Source: Burkholderiales bacterium
Lineage (GTDB): Bacteria; Pseudomonadota; Gammaproteobacteria; Burkholderiales; Burkholderiaceae_F
NCBI GenBank assembly: GCA_020248865.1
Contig: JADCGS010000025.1
Location: forward strand, 116,596-180,595
DNA: 64,000 bases
Direction: 5' to 3'
The notes below the pieces were generated by a model, which made no database searches, was not told the DNA's origin, and saw only the letters and a list, made by a program, of their open reading frames with translations. The translations under genes were made by a program, and so were the position numbers. Positions 18,567 to 30,070 of this stretch are shown here, one piece after another; the first letter of the stretch is position 1, and each line of letters opens with the position of its first letter.

Positions 18567-18923
18567 TCAGCCCGGAGGAACGGCGGCGGTGACGACGATC
18601 TCGACCTTCCAGCCCGGCCGCGCCAGCGCCGCCTCGACGGTGGCGCGCGCCGGCTTGCCGGCGTCCTTGATCCACTCGTCCCACACCGCGTTCATGCCGG
18701 CAAAGTCCGCCATGTCGGTGAGGAAGATCTGGGCGGCCAGCAAGTGGGCCTTGCTCGTGCCGGCCTGCGCGAGCAGCGCATCGATGGCCCCGAGCACCTG
18801 GCGCGTCTGGCCGACGATGTCCTGCGAGGCATCGTCGGCCACCTGGCCGGCCAGCCAGCAGATGCCGTTGTAGACAACCGCCTCCGACATGCGCGCGCCG
18901 GTGCCAATGCGTTGAATCCCCAT
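18567..18923 (-). CDS. RidA/YjgF-family imine deaminase-like protein
   Basis: The 118-residue protein has the RidA fold signature. It includes 'YNGICWLAGQV', 'DIVGQTRQVLGAIDALLAQAG', 'IFLTDMADFAGMNAVWDEW', 'PARATVEAALARPGWKVEI' and the substrate-binding Arg in 'ARATVE'. RidA proteins hydrolyse reactive enamine and imine intermediates. Two ATGs are adjacent (18926 and 18923). The second was chosen because GAGGAG is five bases before it, against two for the first. The first ATG overlaps the stop of the upstream hydrolase, so the genes are coupled. It belongs to the subgroup with a Trp-rich lid, so activity on the standard 2-aminoacrylate is not certain. Confidence 0.88.
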   Translation of the reverse strand: MGIQRIGTGARMSEAVVYNGICWLAGQVADDASQDIVGQTRQVLGAIDALLAQAGTSKAHLLAAQIFLTDMADFAGMNAVWDEWIKDAGKPARATVEAALARPGWKVEIVVTAAVPPG

Positions 18924-18925
18924 CA

Positions 18926-19822
18926 TCACTCCTCGAGAAGGAACTGGCGCACGACGGCGATCTGCTCGTCGTGCATGAACATCGGGGCATGACCCACCCC
19001 GGCGAACTCGACCACCCGCGCCCGCGGACCGCAGTCGGCCATGCGCTGCGCCGTCGCCACGCTCAGCAGGTCCGACTGGGCGCCGCGCGTCACCAGGACG
19101 CGCGCACTGATGCGCTCGTACAGTTGCCACAGCGCCGCCTCGCCGGCGTGCGCTGCAGCGGCGGTGACGGCGCGAAACGGCTCGCCGATGCGCGGGTCGT
19201 AGTGCAGGCGCAAGCCGCCACCCTCGGCCGCCGGCCGCGGGCGAATCACCGGCAGCGTGATTTCGCGCCACTGCTCGCGCGTGCGCAGTCCAAAGGGAGC
19301 GCTGATGGCGGCTACGTAGTCGATGGCCTCGTCCTCGCTGGCAAAGTAAACCGGCTTGCCGAGGTACTCGCCAATGCGCGCCAGCGCCGCGGCGTCGAGC
19401 GTGGGGCCAACGTCGTTGATCACCATGCGGCGCAGCTTCAGGCGCGGCGCCGCCTCCTCCTGCCCGGCTAGCGTCATGCCGATCAGTCCGCCCATCGAGG
19501 TGCCGACCCAGTCGACGACCTCGGCGTCGAGCCGCGCGATCAGCGTGACCATGTCGGCAACGTACTGACCAATGCCGTAGTGGCGCGGATCGCGCAGCCA
19601 GTCGCTGGCGCCGCGGCCGACCACGTCGGGACACACCACGCGGTAGCGGTCGGCCAGCGCCAGGGCCAGCCGGTCGAAGTCGTTGCCGACGCGTGTGAGT
19701 CCGTGCACGCACAGCAGCACGCGCGGGTTGGCCGGATCGCCCCACTCGCGCCAGGCCATGCGATGCAGGCCGGCCGGAGACAGGCACTGGACAAAGCCTT
19801 GGCGGGGCGTGAGCAAAGTCAT
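18926..19822 (-). CDS. Alpha/beta hydrolase
   Basis: The 298-residue protein has the alpha/beta hydrolase fold. 'LLCVHGLTRVGNDFD' gives the oxyanion loop, the nucleophile elbow is 'GTSMGG' and the closing His is in 'GVGHAPMF'. An Asp after strand 7 ('LVTRGAQSDLL') is the likely third triad member. GAGG lies before the ATG at 19822; the frame upstream is open but has no initiation signal and runs into the opposite gene. It heads a minus-strand operon with RidA and penicillin acylase. The substrate is unknown; an ester or a short acyl compound is a fair guess. Confidence 0.88.
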   Translation of the reverse strand: MTLLTPRQGFVQCLSPAGLHRMAWREWGDPANPRVLLCVHGLTRVGNDFDRLALALADRYRVVCPDVVGRGASDWLRDPRHYGIGQYVADMVTLIARLDAEVVDWVGTSMGGLIGMTLAGQEEAAPRLKLRRMVINDVGPTLDAAALARIGEYLGKPVYFASEDEAIDYVAAISAPFGLRTREQWREITLPVIRPRPAAEGGGLRLHYDPRIGEPFRAVTAAAAHAGEAALWQLYERISARVLVTRGAQSDLLSVATAQRMADCGPRARVVEFAGVGHAPMFMHDEQIAVVRQFLLEE

Positions 19823-19891
19823 CGTTGGCCTCGCGCGCATTGTAGTGAGCGCCGCTGGCATACTCTGCCGCACCTGACGGGGAGATTCACC

Positions 19892-20671
19892 ATGCTGAAG
19901 GGCAAGACCGCGCTGGTCACCGGTTCGACCAGCGGCATCGGACTGGGCATTGCGCGGGCGCTGGCGGCGCAGGGCGCCAACATCGTCTTCAACGGCTTTG
20001 GCGAGGCCGCCGCCATCGAGGCGCTGCGCAAGGAGGTGGCTGGCACCCATGGCGTGCAGACGCTGTACCACCCGGCCGACATGACCCAGCCGGCCGAGAT
20101 CCGCGCCCTGGTGCAGGCGGCCGACGCGCTCGGCGGCGTGGACGTGCTTGTCAACAATGCCGGCATCCAGTTCGTAGCCCCTGTGGACGAGTTCCCGGAG
20201 GAGCGCTGGGACGCCATCATCGCCATCAACCTGACGTCCAACTTCCACGCAATCAAGGCGGCATTGCCCGGCATGAAGGCCAAGGGCTGGGGCCGCATCA
20301 TCAACATCGCCTCGGTACACGGCCTGGTGGCCTCGGCCAACAAGAGCGCCTACGTGGCCGCCAAGCACGGCGTGGTCGGGCTGACCAAGGCGGTGGCGTT
20401 GGAGACAGCGGCCACGCCCGTCACCTGCAACGCCATCTGCCCGGGCTGGGTCCTGACCGCGCTGGTGCAAAAGCAGATCGACGACCGTGCCGCCGCGCAG
20501 AAGCTGAGCGCAGAAGAGGCGCGCAAGAGCCTGCTGGGCGAGAAGCAGCCGTCGCAGGACTTTGTCACCACCGAGCAACTGGGGCAGTTGGCGGTGTTCC
20601 TGTGCTCGCCGGCGGCTAATCAGATCCGCGGGGCGGCATGGAACATCGACGGCGGGTGGTTCGCGCAGTGA
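19892..20671 (+). CDS. bdhA: D-3-hydroxybutyrate dehydrogenase (SDR family)
   Basis: This enzyme oxidises D-3-hydroxybutyrate, the monomer of PHB, to acetoacetate with NAD. The 259-residue protein shows the SDR cofactor loop 'TGSTSGIGLGIA' and 'NNAGIQ', followed by the catalytic Ser of 'IASVHGLVAS' and the Tyr and Lys of 'SAYVAAKHG'. The family-specific 'CPGWVLTALVQKQI' and C-terminal 'GAAWNIDGGW' distinguish bacterial 3-hydroxybutyrate dehydrogenases from other SDRs. GGGGAG precedes the ATG. The gene diverges from the alpha/beta hydrolase operon across 69 bp. It points to PHB storage and use in this organism. Confidence 0.94.
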   Translation: MLKGKTALVTGSTSGIGLGIARALAAQGANIVFNGFGEAAAIEALRKEVAGTHGVQTLYHPADMTQPAEIRALVQAADALGGVDVLVNNAGIQFVAPVDEFPEERWDAIIAINLTSNFHAIKAALPGMKAKGWGRIINIASVHGLVASANKSAYVAAKHGVVGLTKAVALETAATPVTCNAICPGWVLTALVQKQIDDRAAAQKLSAEEARKSLLGEKQPSQDFVTTEQLGQLAVFLCSPAANQIRGAAWNIDGGWFAQ

Positions 20672-20799
20672 GGCCGCCCGGGTCCGTCGCGTGGGCTTGC
20701 GTGCGTTGGCGCGCCGGTTGGCCGGCGCCCAGCGGCCAGTTCGGTCTCGCGCCCGCACGAGTGGGGCGCGCAACTCCGGTGCCATAGGCACCGACAACC

Positions 20800-21075
20800 A
20801 TGCGACCCACCGTTCCAGCCAAGGCGCCGCTGCTGACGCGACTGCTGTTCGGCGTCCTGTTCGCGGTGGTCGTTGCGGTGGTCATCGCCGCGGTCGCCGC
20901 CGCGCTCCTCGCCGGTGCGGCGCTGTTCGTCGTCTTGCTGGTGCTGCTGGTGCCGGTCGTCATGGTCCTCGTGCTGCTGGCCTGGGCGCGCGGCGCGCGG
21001 GTTCAGGTGCAGGTGCACACCGTCCGGTCGCGGGGTCGCACCGACAGCGACGAGCCCCTGAAGCTGCGCGAGTGA
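20800..21075 (+). CDS. Small hypothetical membrane protein
   Basis: The 91-residue ORF has two long, very hydrophobic segments (about residues 13-38 and 40-62), rich in Val, Ala and Leu. A polar, basic tail with 'RSRGRTDSDEPLKLRE' follows. I do not recognise a family. The composition, with hydrophobic helices and then a charged end, is unlike random shadow translation, which supports it being real. It starts 128 bp after bdhA on the same strand and no clear ribosome site is visible. Confidence 0.55.
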   Translation: MRPTVPAKAPLLTRLLFGVLFAVVVAVVIAAVAAALLAGAALFVVLLVLLVPVVMVLVLLAWARGARVQVQVHTVRSRGRTDSDEPLKLRE

Positions 21076-21442
21076 CCGGCCCGCGCGCCAGGATGCGCGC
21101 CACGGGTTCGGACTGACTGCATGCAACGCGGCCTGCACGGATGCCTGTCTCGTGAATGGGCACTGCCCTTCACAGGATTCCAAATGCAGGCGCCGGCGGG
21201 ATGCGTTCTCGCCGTGTCCGCCCGCTTCGAGCGGGCAGCCCCGCGGCAGACTTCGCAGGGTACCGAGGGCGCATCCTGGACAGCGCACGATTCGTGGCGA
21301 CAAACCGAGTAGACCCGGCCTGCCTTGCGGACGGCCGCAACCGACACCCCAGGTCGTCTCCGATCCGCGCTGCGTCGCCTTGCCCGAGGCGATCAGCCGC
21401 TGCCGGATCGCGCCCTCGCCATCATCGGCCCGCTACAGAGCG
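21076..21442. other. Gap of 367 bp without a recognisable gene
   Basis: Short open frames exist here but none has a good start signal or a product I recognise. No RNA gene or repeat was seen. It separates a plus-strand membrane protein from a convergent acetyltransferase gene. Confidence 0.5.
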
Positions 21443-21913
21443 CTATGCCCGCGTCAGGCGCAGCTCGAAGCACACGCTCGTCGGGTCGCCCACATAGACC
21501 CCGAACGGGGCAATGCGCGCGAAGCCGCAGCCTTCGTACAGTGCGATCGCCTCCGGCTGACGATTGCCGGTTTCCAGACGCACCGCGGCGTAGTCCAGAT
21601 CGCGTGCCCGGGCGAGCAGCGCCGTCACCAGCGCTCGTGCCACGCCGCGCCGCCGGGCACCGCGTCGTACGAACATGCGCTTGAGCTCCGCGGTGGTGGC
21701 GTCGAGCGGGCGCAAGGCGCCGCAACCGACCGCCACGGCATCGACCCAGGCGAGCAGGAAGGCCGCCCGCCGCTGTAGCGGCGCGTTGGTCGGCGGCGGT
21801 GCGGCCGGATCGAAGAACTCCGGGTAGCGCTGGCGCGCCTCGGCGGCGGCCTCGGCCAGCAGCGCGAGCGCTTCGGCGCCCAGCGGATCAGCCGCTTCGA
21901 TACGCAGGTTCAC
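21443..21913 (-). CDS. GNAT-family N-acetyltransferase
   Basis: The 156-residue protein carries the GNAT acetyl-CoA motif as 'LKRMFVRRGARRRGVARALV' (R-R-x-G-x-A/G pattern) and the later 'LETGNRQPEAIALYEGCGFARI'. Both are typical of the PanZ/YpeA-like small-molecule acetyltransferases. The GTG start at 21913 overlaps the stop of the upstream gene (GTGA), so translation is coupled; the longer open frame upstream lies inside that gene. The acceptor substrate is unknown. Confidence 0.87.
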   Translation of the reverse strand: MNLRIEAADPLGAEALALLAEAAAEARQRYPEFFDPAAPPPTNAPLQRRAAFLLAWVDAVAVGCGALRPLDATTAELKRMFVRRGARRRGVARALVTALLARARDLDYAAVRLETGNRQPEAIALYEGCGFARIAPFGVYVGDPTSVCFELRLTRA

Positions 21914-22530
21914 TCGTCGTCCGGCAGGCGCGGCGCGGGCACCCGCCCTGTCCATTCGAGTTTGCGCCGGTGGGGCACCAGAACCTGAGTGTCGAGCCAG
22001 TGGACAAACTGCCCGACGCGCCGCCCGCTGCGGCGCTCCAGCCAGGCGCGCAGGCCGCGCTCGGTGAAGCACTGCAGGCGGGTGCCTGGCGCCGCACGTA
22101 CGCCGTCACGCCCGGCCATCAGGCGCAGGTGCTCACGGTCGCGCGCCGGACCAGTCAGCCCGAAGATGTCGAGGATGTCGTCGGCGGCCAGCCACATTCG
22201 ACCGTCGTCATCAAACAGAATGCGCAGTTGGCGGCCGTCGAACTCGTAGTACGACCCACGCCACGCCGCGAGGACGTCCTCGCGCAGCGCATGGCGTAGC
22301 CAGAGCGCCAGCCGCCAGGCCGGCCATACCATCGCCACGCCGAGCACCACCGCGAGGAACGGTGTGCGCTCCGGCGGGACGCCGCGCCAGGCCGCAACGG
22401 CGAGCAGCAGCGCCACGCCGGCAAACATCAGCCAGCCAAAGCGCACGCCACGCGCGTCGGGATCGTGGTCGAGACGGGGCAGTGACGGGCGCTTGACGGG
22501 CACGGCAACATTGTCGCGCAGGCGCCGCAC
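21910..22530 (-). CDS. Membrane-anchored protein with a BRO-N-like domain
   Basis: The 206-residue protein starts with a basic cytosolic segment. Two hydrophobic helices follow (about 32-47 and 54-77), then a soluble C-terminal region (about 90-190). That region reads 'LRILFDDDGRMWLAADDILDIFGL' in pieces, and later 'FTERGLRAWLERRS' and 'FVHWLDTQVLVPHRR'. The order resembles the BRO-N domain of phage antirepressors, with its Trp-containing strand, helix, 'gl..L..rS' and 'F..W....VLP.IR'. A membrane anchor on such a domain is unusual. It is coupled to the acetyltransferase gene (GTGA overlap). The family match is by eye only. Confidence 0.7.
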   Translation of the reverse strand: MRRLRDNVAVPVKRPSLPRLDHDPDARGVRFGWLMFAGVALLLAVAAWRGVPPERTPFLAVVLGVAMVWPAWRLALWLRHALREDVLAAWRGSYYEFDGRQLRILFDDDGRMWLAADDILDIFGLTGPARDREHLRLMAGRDGVRAAPGTRLQCFTERGLRAWLERRSGRRVGQFVHWLDTQVLVPHRRKLEWTGRVPAPRLPDDE

Positions 22531-22570
22531 CTGCGGCGCAAGCGGCAGCCCGCCACAGTGCCCGGCCCGG

Positions 22571-22605
22571 CCCTGCCCTGCCCTGCCCTGCCCTGCCCAG
22601 CCCTC
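22571..22605. repeat. CCCTG pentamer tandem repeat
   Basis: Five perfect CCCTG copies are followed by CCCAG and CCCTC. The array lies about 40 bp upstream of the membrane BRO-N-like gene and about 50 bp beyond the stop of the RND permease, so it sits in intergenic DNA. Confidence 0.85.
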
Positions 22606-22656
22606 CCCGGCCTTGCGCCTGAACGGCGCGGGCGTTCGGTCGCCGCGCCGCTGCGC

Positions 22657-25863
<3,207 letters not shown>

Positions 25864-25876
25864 GGCGGCGATCTGC

Positions 25877-27043
25877 TCAATTGACGGGCGCGGGCGCTGC
25901 GTTCTGGCCGGATCGCTGCAGGGCGCCGGCCGCGCCGACCACGCGCGCAGCCTGGCCGTCGCGCAGGTTGTCGAACTTGGTGGCAATGACCGGGTCAGCC
26001 GCCGTCAGGCCGCCGCGCACCTCGACCACCTGGTCGCGCTCGTCGCGCCGGCCCAGCGTGACGGCCTGCTTGCGCAGCCTGCCTTCGGCCAGCAGCCAGA
26101 CGAAATCCTGCCCATTTTCGCTGCGGACGGCCGACAGCGGCAGCACCGGCACCGCAGCCGCGCTGCCCACCTGCACGAACACCTTGGCAAACATGCCGGC
26201 GCGCAACACGCCGTGATCGCGCGGCAGCGAGACGTGAAAGTTGATCGACCGGGTGCCGGGCTCGGCGGCCGGATTGATGCGCTCCACCCGACCTTCGAAG
26301 GGGCGATCCACGCCCTCGACGCGCACGGTGGCAGATGCGCCGGTGGCGATGCTGGCCACGTCGGACACCGGCGCCTGCGCCTGGACCTCGAGCTGCGCCA
26401 GGTCGACGATGCCCACCAGCGGAGCGTCGAAGCCCACCTTCTCGCCCGGCTGCACATGGCGGCGCGACACCTGGCCGCCGATCGGCGCGCGCACGGTGGC
26501 ATCGTCGAGCAGCAGCTGCGTCTGCGCCAGTTGCGCCTGCGCCGCCTCCACCGCCGCGGCCTGCGCGCGCCAGGCCGCGTCGGCGGCGTCGAAGGCGTTC
26601 TGCGAAATGAAGTTCTGCTTGACCAGTTGCGCGTTGACCTGTCGTGTGCGCTCGTTCTGCGCCAGGCTGGCGCGGGCCGACTCCAGCGTGGCCGTGCGCT
26701 CGGCCAGTTGGACCTTCAGCGCCGCGGTGTCGAACTCCACCAGCACCTGACCCGGGGTGACCCGCTGGCCTTCGCGCACATGCACGGCCCGCACCTCGGC
26801 CGACAGCTTGGAGCGCACGGTGGCCTGCGACATGGCCTGTACCGAGCCGGGCAATGCCAACTCCACCGTCAGCGGCCGCGCCGTCAGGCGCACCAGGTCG
26901 GCAGCGGCAAACTCCAGCGGCGCTACATCCTTCTTGCCGGCCTGCGCCTCAGCCGGCTTGCCGCGCAGCGCCATCGAGGCTGCGGCAGCCACCAGTCCCA
27001 GCAAGGCCACGCCGGCCAGCGCCAGCTGGGTGCGTCGCTTCAT
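25877..27043 (-). CDS. RND efflux periplasmic adaptor subunit (membrane fusion protein)
   Basis: The 388-residue adaptor has a basic start and one hydrophobic helix (about residues 6-27) as a signal or anchor. It continues with barrel-sandwich halves ('VRSKLSAEVRAVHVREGQRVTPGQVL' and 'VRAPIGGQVSRRHVQPGEKV'). Between them lies a helical hairpin (about 105-175), and a beta-barrel and membrane-proximal domain follow. It bridges the permease to an outer-membrane channel. The ATG at 27043 has GGGGGGA just upstream and begins the anchor. It is the first gene of a two-gene operon with the permease. Confidence 0.93.
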   Translation of the reverse strand: MKRRTQLALAGVALLGLVAAAASMALRGKPAEAQAGKKDVAPLEFAAADLVRLTARPLTVELALPGSVQAMSQATVRSKLSAEVRAVHVREGQRVTPGQVLVEFDTAALKVQLAERTATLESARASLAQNERTRQVNAQLVKQNFISQNAFDAADAAWRAQAAAVEAAQAQLAQTQLLLDDATVRAPIGGQVSRRHVQPGEKVGFDAPLVGIVDLAQLEVQAQAPVSDVASIATGASATVRVEGVDRPFEGRVERINPAAEPGTRSINFHVSLPRDHGVLRAGMFAKVFVQVGSAAAVPVLPLSAVRSENGQDFVWLLAEGRLRKQAVTLGRRDERDQVVEVRGGLTAADPVIATKFDNLRDGQAARVVGAAGALQRSGQNAAPAPVN

Positions 27044-27386
27044 CGTCCCCCCGGAAAGCGCCGGCAGGTCGCCGAACGTCTTGATCTCACGATGGGGCCG
27101 GATTATCCCGAACGGGACCGCCGATGCGGCCGCCTTGCGACGAACCGCAACGGGTGGCGACAAACTGCGGCCTGCAGCTTGCAGACAGCCTCATGCAGGC
27201 CGGGCAAGGCCATGGGCCCGGCTCGGGCGTTGACCGCCCGTCGGGCGTGGCCGCGGGGCGCCCTCAACGCGCCCCCGATCCGGGCGCAAAGCGCAGCCGC
27301 AGCCGCGCGCTACGGCGAGCGATCACGACGCCGCATTGGGCGTCTTGGGCCGTCACAGCCGGCATGACGGACTGCCTCTGGCCCGC
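27044..27386. other. Gap of 343 bp between ntrC and the RND operon
   Basis: No gene, RNA or repeat was recognised. It must hold the end of the ntrC transcript and the promoter of the efflux operon. No regulator gene lies next to the operon, so its control is probably by a distant regulator. Confidence 0.5.
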
Positions 27387-28862
27387 TCAGTGATCGAGGC
27401 CGAGATCCTGGATCTTGCGGGTGATGGTGTTGCGGCCGACGCCCAGCTTGGTGGCCGCCTCGATCCGGCGACCATGGGTATGTCGCAGTGCGGTCCGGAT
27501 GACCGCGGCCTCAAACTCGCGCGCCAGCCGGTCCATGACCTCTGCCTCGCCGCTGACCAGGCGCCGATCCACTTCGCGCACCAGCAACTGCAGCCAGTCG
27601 TCCACCAGGCCGGCTGCAACCGACGCTGCCGCAGGGGCGGCCGTGCCGCTAGTGGACGGTGCAGCAGCAGTAGCCACCGGCGCCGGCTGCAGCGTCGGCT
27701 GCGGCGCCGGCTCGGAACGGATCTCCAGCGGCAAATCCTCCACCTTCACCACCTGCGCCGGCGCCAGCACCGTCAGCCAGCGGCACAGGTTCTCCAGCTG
27801 CCGCACGTTGCCGGCCAGCGGCAGGCCCTGGATGAACTGCAACGCCTCCGGCGACAGCCGCTTGGCCTCGACTCCGAGTTCGCGGGCGCTGGTGGCCAGA
27901 AAGTGGCGCGCCAGCAGCGGGATGTCCTCGCGCCGTTCGCGCAGGGGCGGCAGACGCAAGCGGATGACATTCAGGCGGTGATACAGATCCTCGCGGAACG
28001 AGCCCTGGCGCACCCGCTCCTCGAGGTTCTGGTGGGTGGCGGCGATCACGCGCACGTCGGCCTTGATCGGCTGGTGGCCGCCCACGCGGTAGTAGTAGCC
28101 GTCGGACAGCACGCGTAGCAGGCGCGTCTGCAGCTCCGCGGGCATGTCGCCGATCTCGTCGAGGAACAGCGTGCCACCCTCGGCCTGCTCGAAGCGGCCG
28201 CGCCGCATCGCCTGCGCGCCGGTGAAAGCGCCGCGCTCGTGGCCGAACAGCTCGCTTTCCAGCAGGTCGCGCGGGATCGCCGCGGTGTTCAGCGCGATGA
28301 ACGGCCCACCCTTGCGCGCGCTGTGCTTGTGCAGCGCACGCGCGACGACTTCCTTGCCGCTGCCCGATTCGCCCGTAATGAGCACCGTGACGTTGGACTG
28401 GCTCAGCCGTCCGATGGCGCGGAACACCTCCTGCATGGCCGGCGCCTGGCCGAGGATTTCCGGCACTTCCAGCGGCGCGTCGTCCACGCCAGACTCGCGC
28501 AGGCTCTCATCCACCGCGCGGCGGATCAGCTCGACCGCCTTGTCCACGTCGAACGGCTTGGGCAGGTACTCGAAGGCCCCACCCTGGAACGCCGACACCG
28601 CACTCTCCAGATCCGAGAATGCGGTCATGATGATCACCGGCAGCGCCGGGTGCTTGCCCTTGACCTTGCGCAGCAGCTCGATGCCGTTGAGGCCCGGCAT
28701 GCGGATGTCCGACACCAACACCTGCGGGCTGTCGAGCTCCAACTCGGCCATCACCTCCTGCGCGCTGCCGAACAGCTTGCACGGGATGCTTTCGCGGCCG
28801 AGCGCCTTGTCCAGCACCCAGCGAATCGAACGGTCGTCGTCGACGATCCAGACCGGCTTCAT
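27387..28862 (-). CDS. ntrC: Nitrogen regulator NtrC (sigma-54 activator)
   Basis: NtrC activates sigma-54 promoters when nitrogen is short. The 491-residue protein has a receiver domain with Asp52 in 'VLVSDIRMPGLNG'. The AAA+ domain has Walker A 'GESGSGKE', the sigma-54 contact loop 'GAFTGA' and Walker B 'GGTLFLDEIGDMP'. A Fis-type helix-turn-helix is at the end ('AATKLGVGRNTITRKI'). The ATG at 28862 gives the usual 'MKPVWIVDDD' start, although no strong ribosome site precedes it. A low-complexity Pro/Ala linker joins the AAA+ and DNA-binding parts. It lies 70 bp after ntrB, in the usual order. Confidence 0.97.
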   Translation of the reverse strand: MKPVWIVDDDRSIRWVLDKALGRESIPCKLFGSAQEVMAELELDSPQVLVSDIRMPGLNGIELLRKVKGKHPALPVIIMTAFSDLESAVSAFQGGAFEYLPKPFDVDKAVELIRRAVDESLRESGVDDAPLEVPEILGQAPAMQEVFRAIGRLSQSNVTVLITGESGSGKEVVARALHKHSARKGGPFIALNTAAIPRDLLESELFGHERGAFTGAQAMRRGRFEQAEGGTLFLDEIGDMPAELQTRLLRVLSDGYYYRVGGHQPIKADVRVIAATHQNLEERVRQGSFREDLYHRLNVIRLRLPPLRERREDIPLLARHFLATSARELGVEAKRLSPEALQFIQGLPLAGNVRQLENLCRWLTVLAPAQVVKVEDLPLEIRSEPAPQPTLQPAPVATAAAPSTSGTAAPAAASVAAGLVDDWLQLLVREVDRRLVSGEAEVMDRLAREFEAAVIRTALRHTHGRRIEAATKLGVGRNTITRKIQDLGLDH

Positions 28863-28932
28863 GGCGCCACTACGGGAATGGGCGCGACGGGGCGCGGCAG
28901 AAGGCCCGGCGGAAGGCGTGGCGAGTGCAGTC

Positions 28933-30033
28933 TCATCGGAGAGGCAGAAGAATCCTGAAGTCGGTTCGTCCCGGACGGGACTCGAATTCGATGACGCCAT
29001 CGTTTTGCTGTACGAAAGTCTGCGCCAGGGTCAGGCCAAGGCCGGTTCCGCTGTCGCGGCCCGACACCAGCGGCAGAAAGACTCGCTCCTTCAGTTCCTC
29101 CGGAATACCCGGACCGTTATCGATCACATGCAAGTCCAGTGCCAGTCGACAATGGCGGCGGGCGATCGTCACGTGGCGCGTCACACGGGTGCGCAGCACG
29201 ATCTGCGCATCCCCCTGCGCGATCCGGGGTTCGAGCGCCTGCGCCGCATTGCGCACGACGTTCAGCACGGCCTGGATCAGCTGTTCGCGGTCGGCGGTGC
29301 AGTCGGGCGCGGAGGCGTCGTAGTCGCGCTCGATCGTCAGGCCGCGCGGGAACTCGGCCTGCATGACCATGCGCACCCGCTCGAAGACCTCGTGGATGTT
29401 GAAGCTGCTGGGCTGGCGCGGTTGGCGGTGCGGCGCAAGCAGCCGGTCGACCAGCGCCTGCAGGCGATCGGCCTCGTCGATGATCACGCTCGTGTACTCG
29501 CGCTGCTCGGGCAACGCGAGCTCCCGCTCCAGCAACTGGGCTGCGCCACGGATGCCCCCGAGTGGATTCTTGATCTCATGCGCCAGGTTCCGCATGAGCT
29601 GCCGGTTGGCCTCACTCTGGTCGAGCTGGCGCTCCTCGCGGCTCACCTTCAACTGCTGCTCGATCTCGGCCAGCTCGATGACCACCGGCGTCTCGCGTGA
29701 GTACAACGCCGAGGCGGTCGCCTGCACCGGCACCGGATCACGCAAAGGACGGCGCAGTTCCATGATCTGCCGTCTGTGCCCGAGCGCATTGGCGGCCGCA
29801 TCGGCAAGCAACTGATCGACCTCGGCTTCGGCCGAAAACAAACGCTGGGCGTGCTGGCCCTGCAGCTTGCTGCGCGAGATCTCGAGCAGCTGTTCGGCGG
29901 CCTGATTGGCGAAGACCACGGCGCCGCGCCAGTTGAGCACCAAGACCGCGGTGGTCAGAAGGTCCAAACCCTGGAAGCGATCGAGTTCGGCCACGAAGCC
30001 GAAGTCGCGCTGGACTGATGCCCGCTGGATCAC
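28933..30033 (-). CDS. ntrB: Nitrogen regulation sensor kinase NtrB (GlnL)
   Basis: This cytosolic kinase/phosphatase sets the phosphorylation of NtrC in response to PII. The 366-residue protein has an N-terminal PAS domain (about 20-130). The dimerisation helix has His152 in 'RNLAHEIKNPLGGIRGAAQLL', the form typical of NtrB. The ATPase domain has 'NVVRNAAQAL', 'VIDNGPGIP' and 'GTGLGLTLAQ'. The GTG start at 30033 has GGGAGGT four bases upstream. It follows the DUF4124 gene by 37 bp, as in many betaproteobacteria. Confidence 0.96.
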   Translation of the reverse strand: MIQRASVQRDFGFVAELDRFQGLDLLTTAVLVLNWRGAVVFANQAAEQLLEISRSKLQGQHAQRLFSAEAEVDQLLADAAANALGHRRQIMELRRPLRDPVPVQATASALYSRETPVVIELAEIEQQLKVSREERQLDQSEANRQLMRNLAHEIKNPLGGIRGAAQLLERELALPEQREYTSVIIDEADRLQALVDRLLAPHRQPRQPSSFNIHEVFERVRMVMQAEFPRGLTIERDYDASAPDCTADREQLIQAVLNVVRNAAQALEPRIAQGDAQIVLRTRVTRHVTIARRHCRLALDLHVIDNGPGIPEELKERVFLPLVSGRDSGTGLGLTLAQTFVQQNDGVIEFESRPGRTDFRILLPLR

Positions 30034-30070
30034 CGGACCTCCCGCAAAGCCGGGGAAGTCAGTCGGCCCG

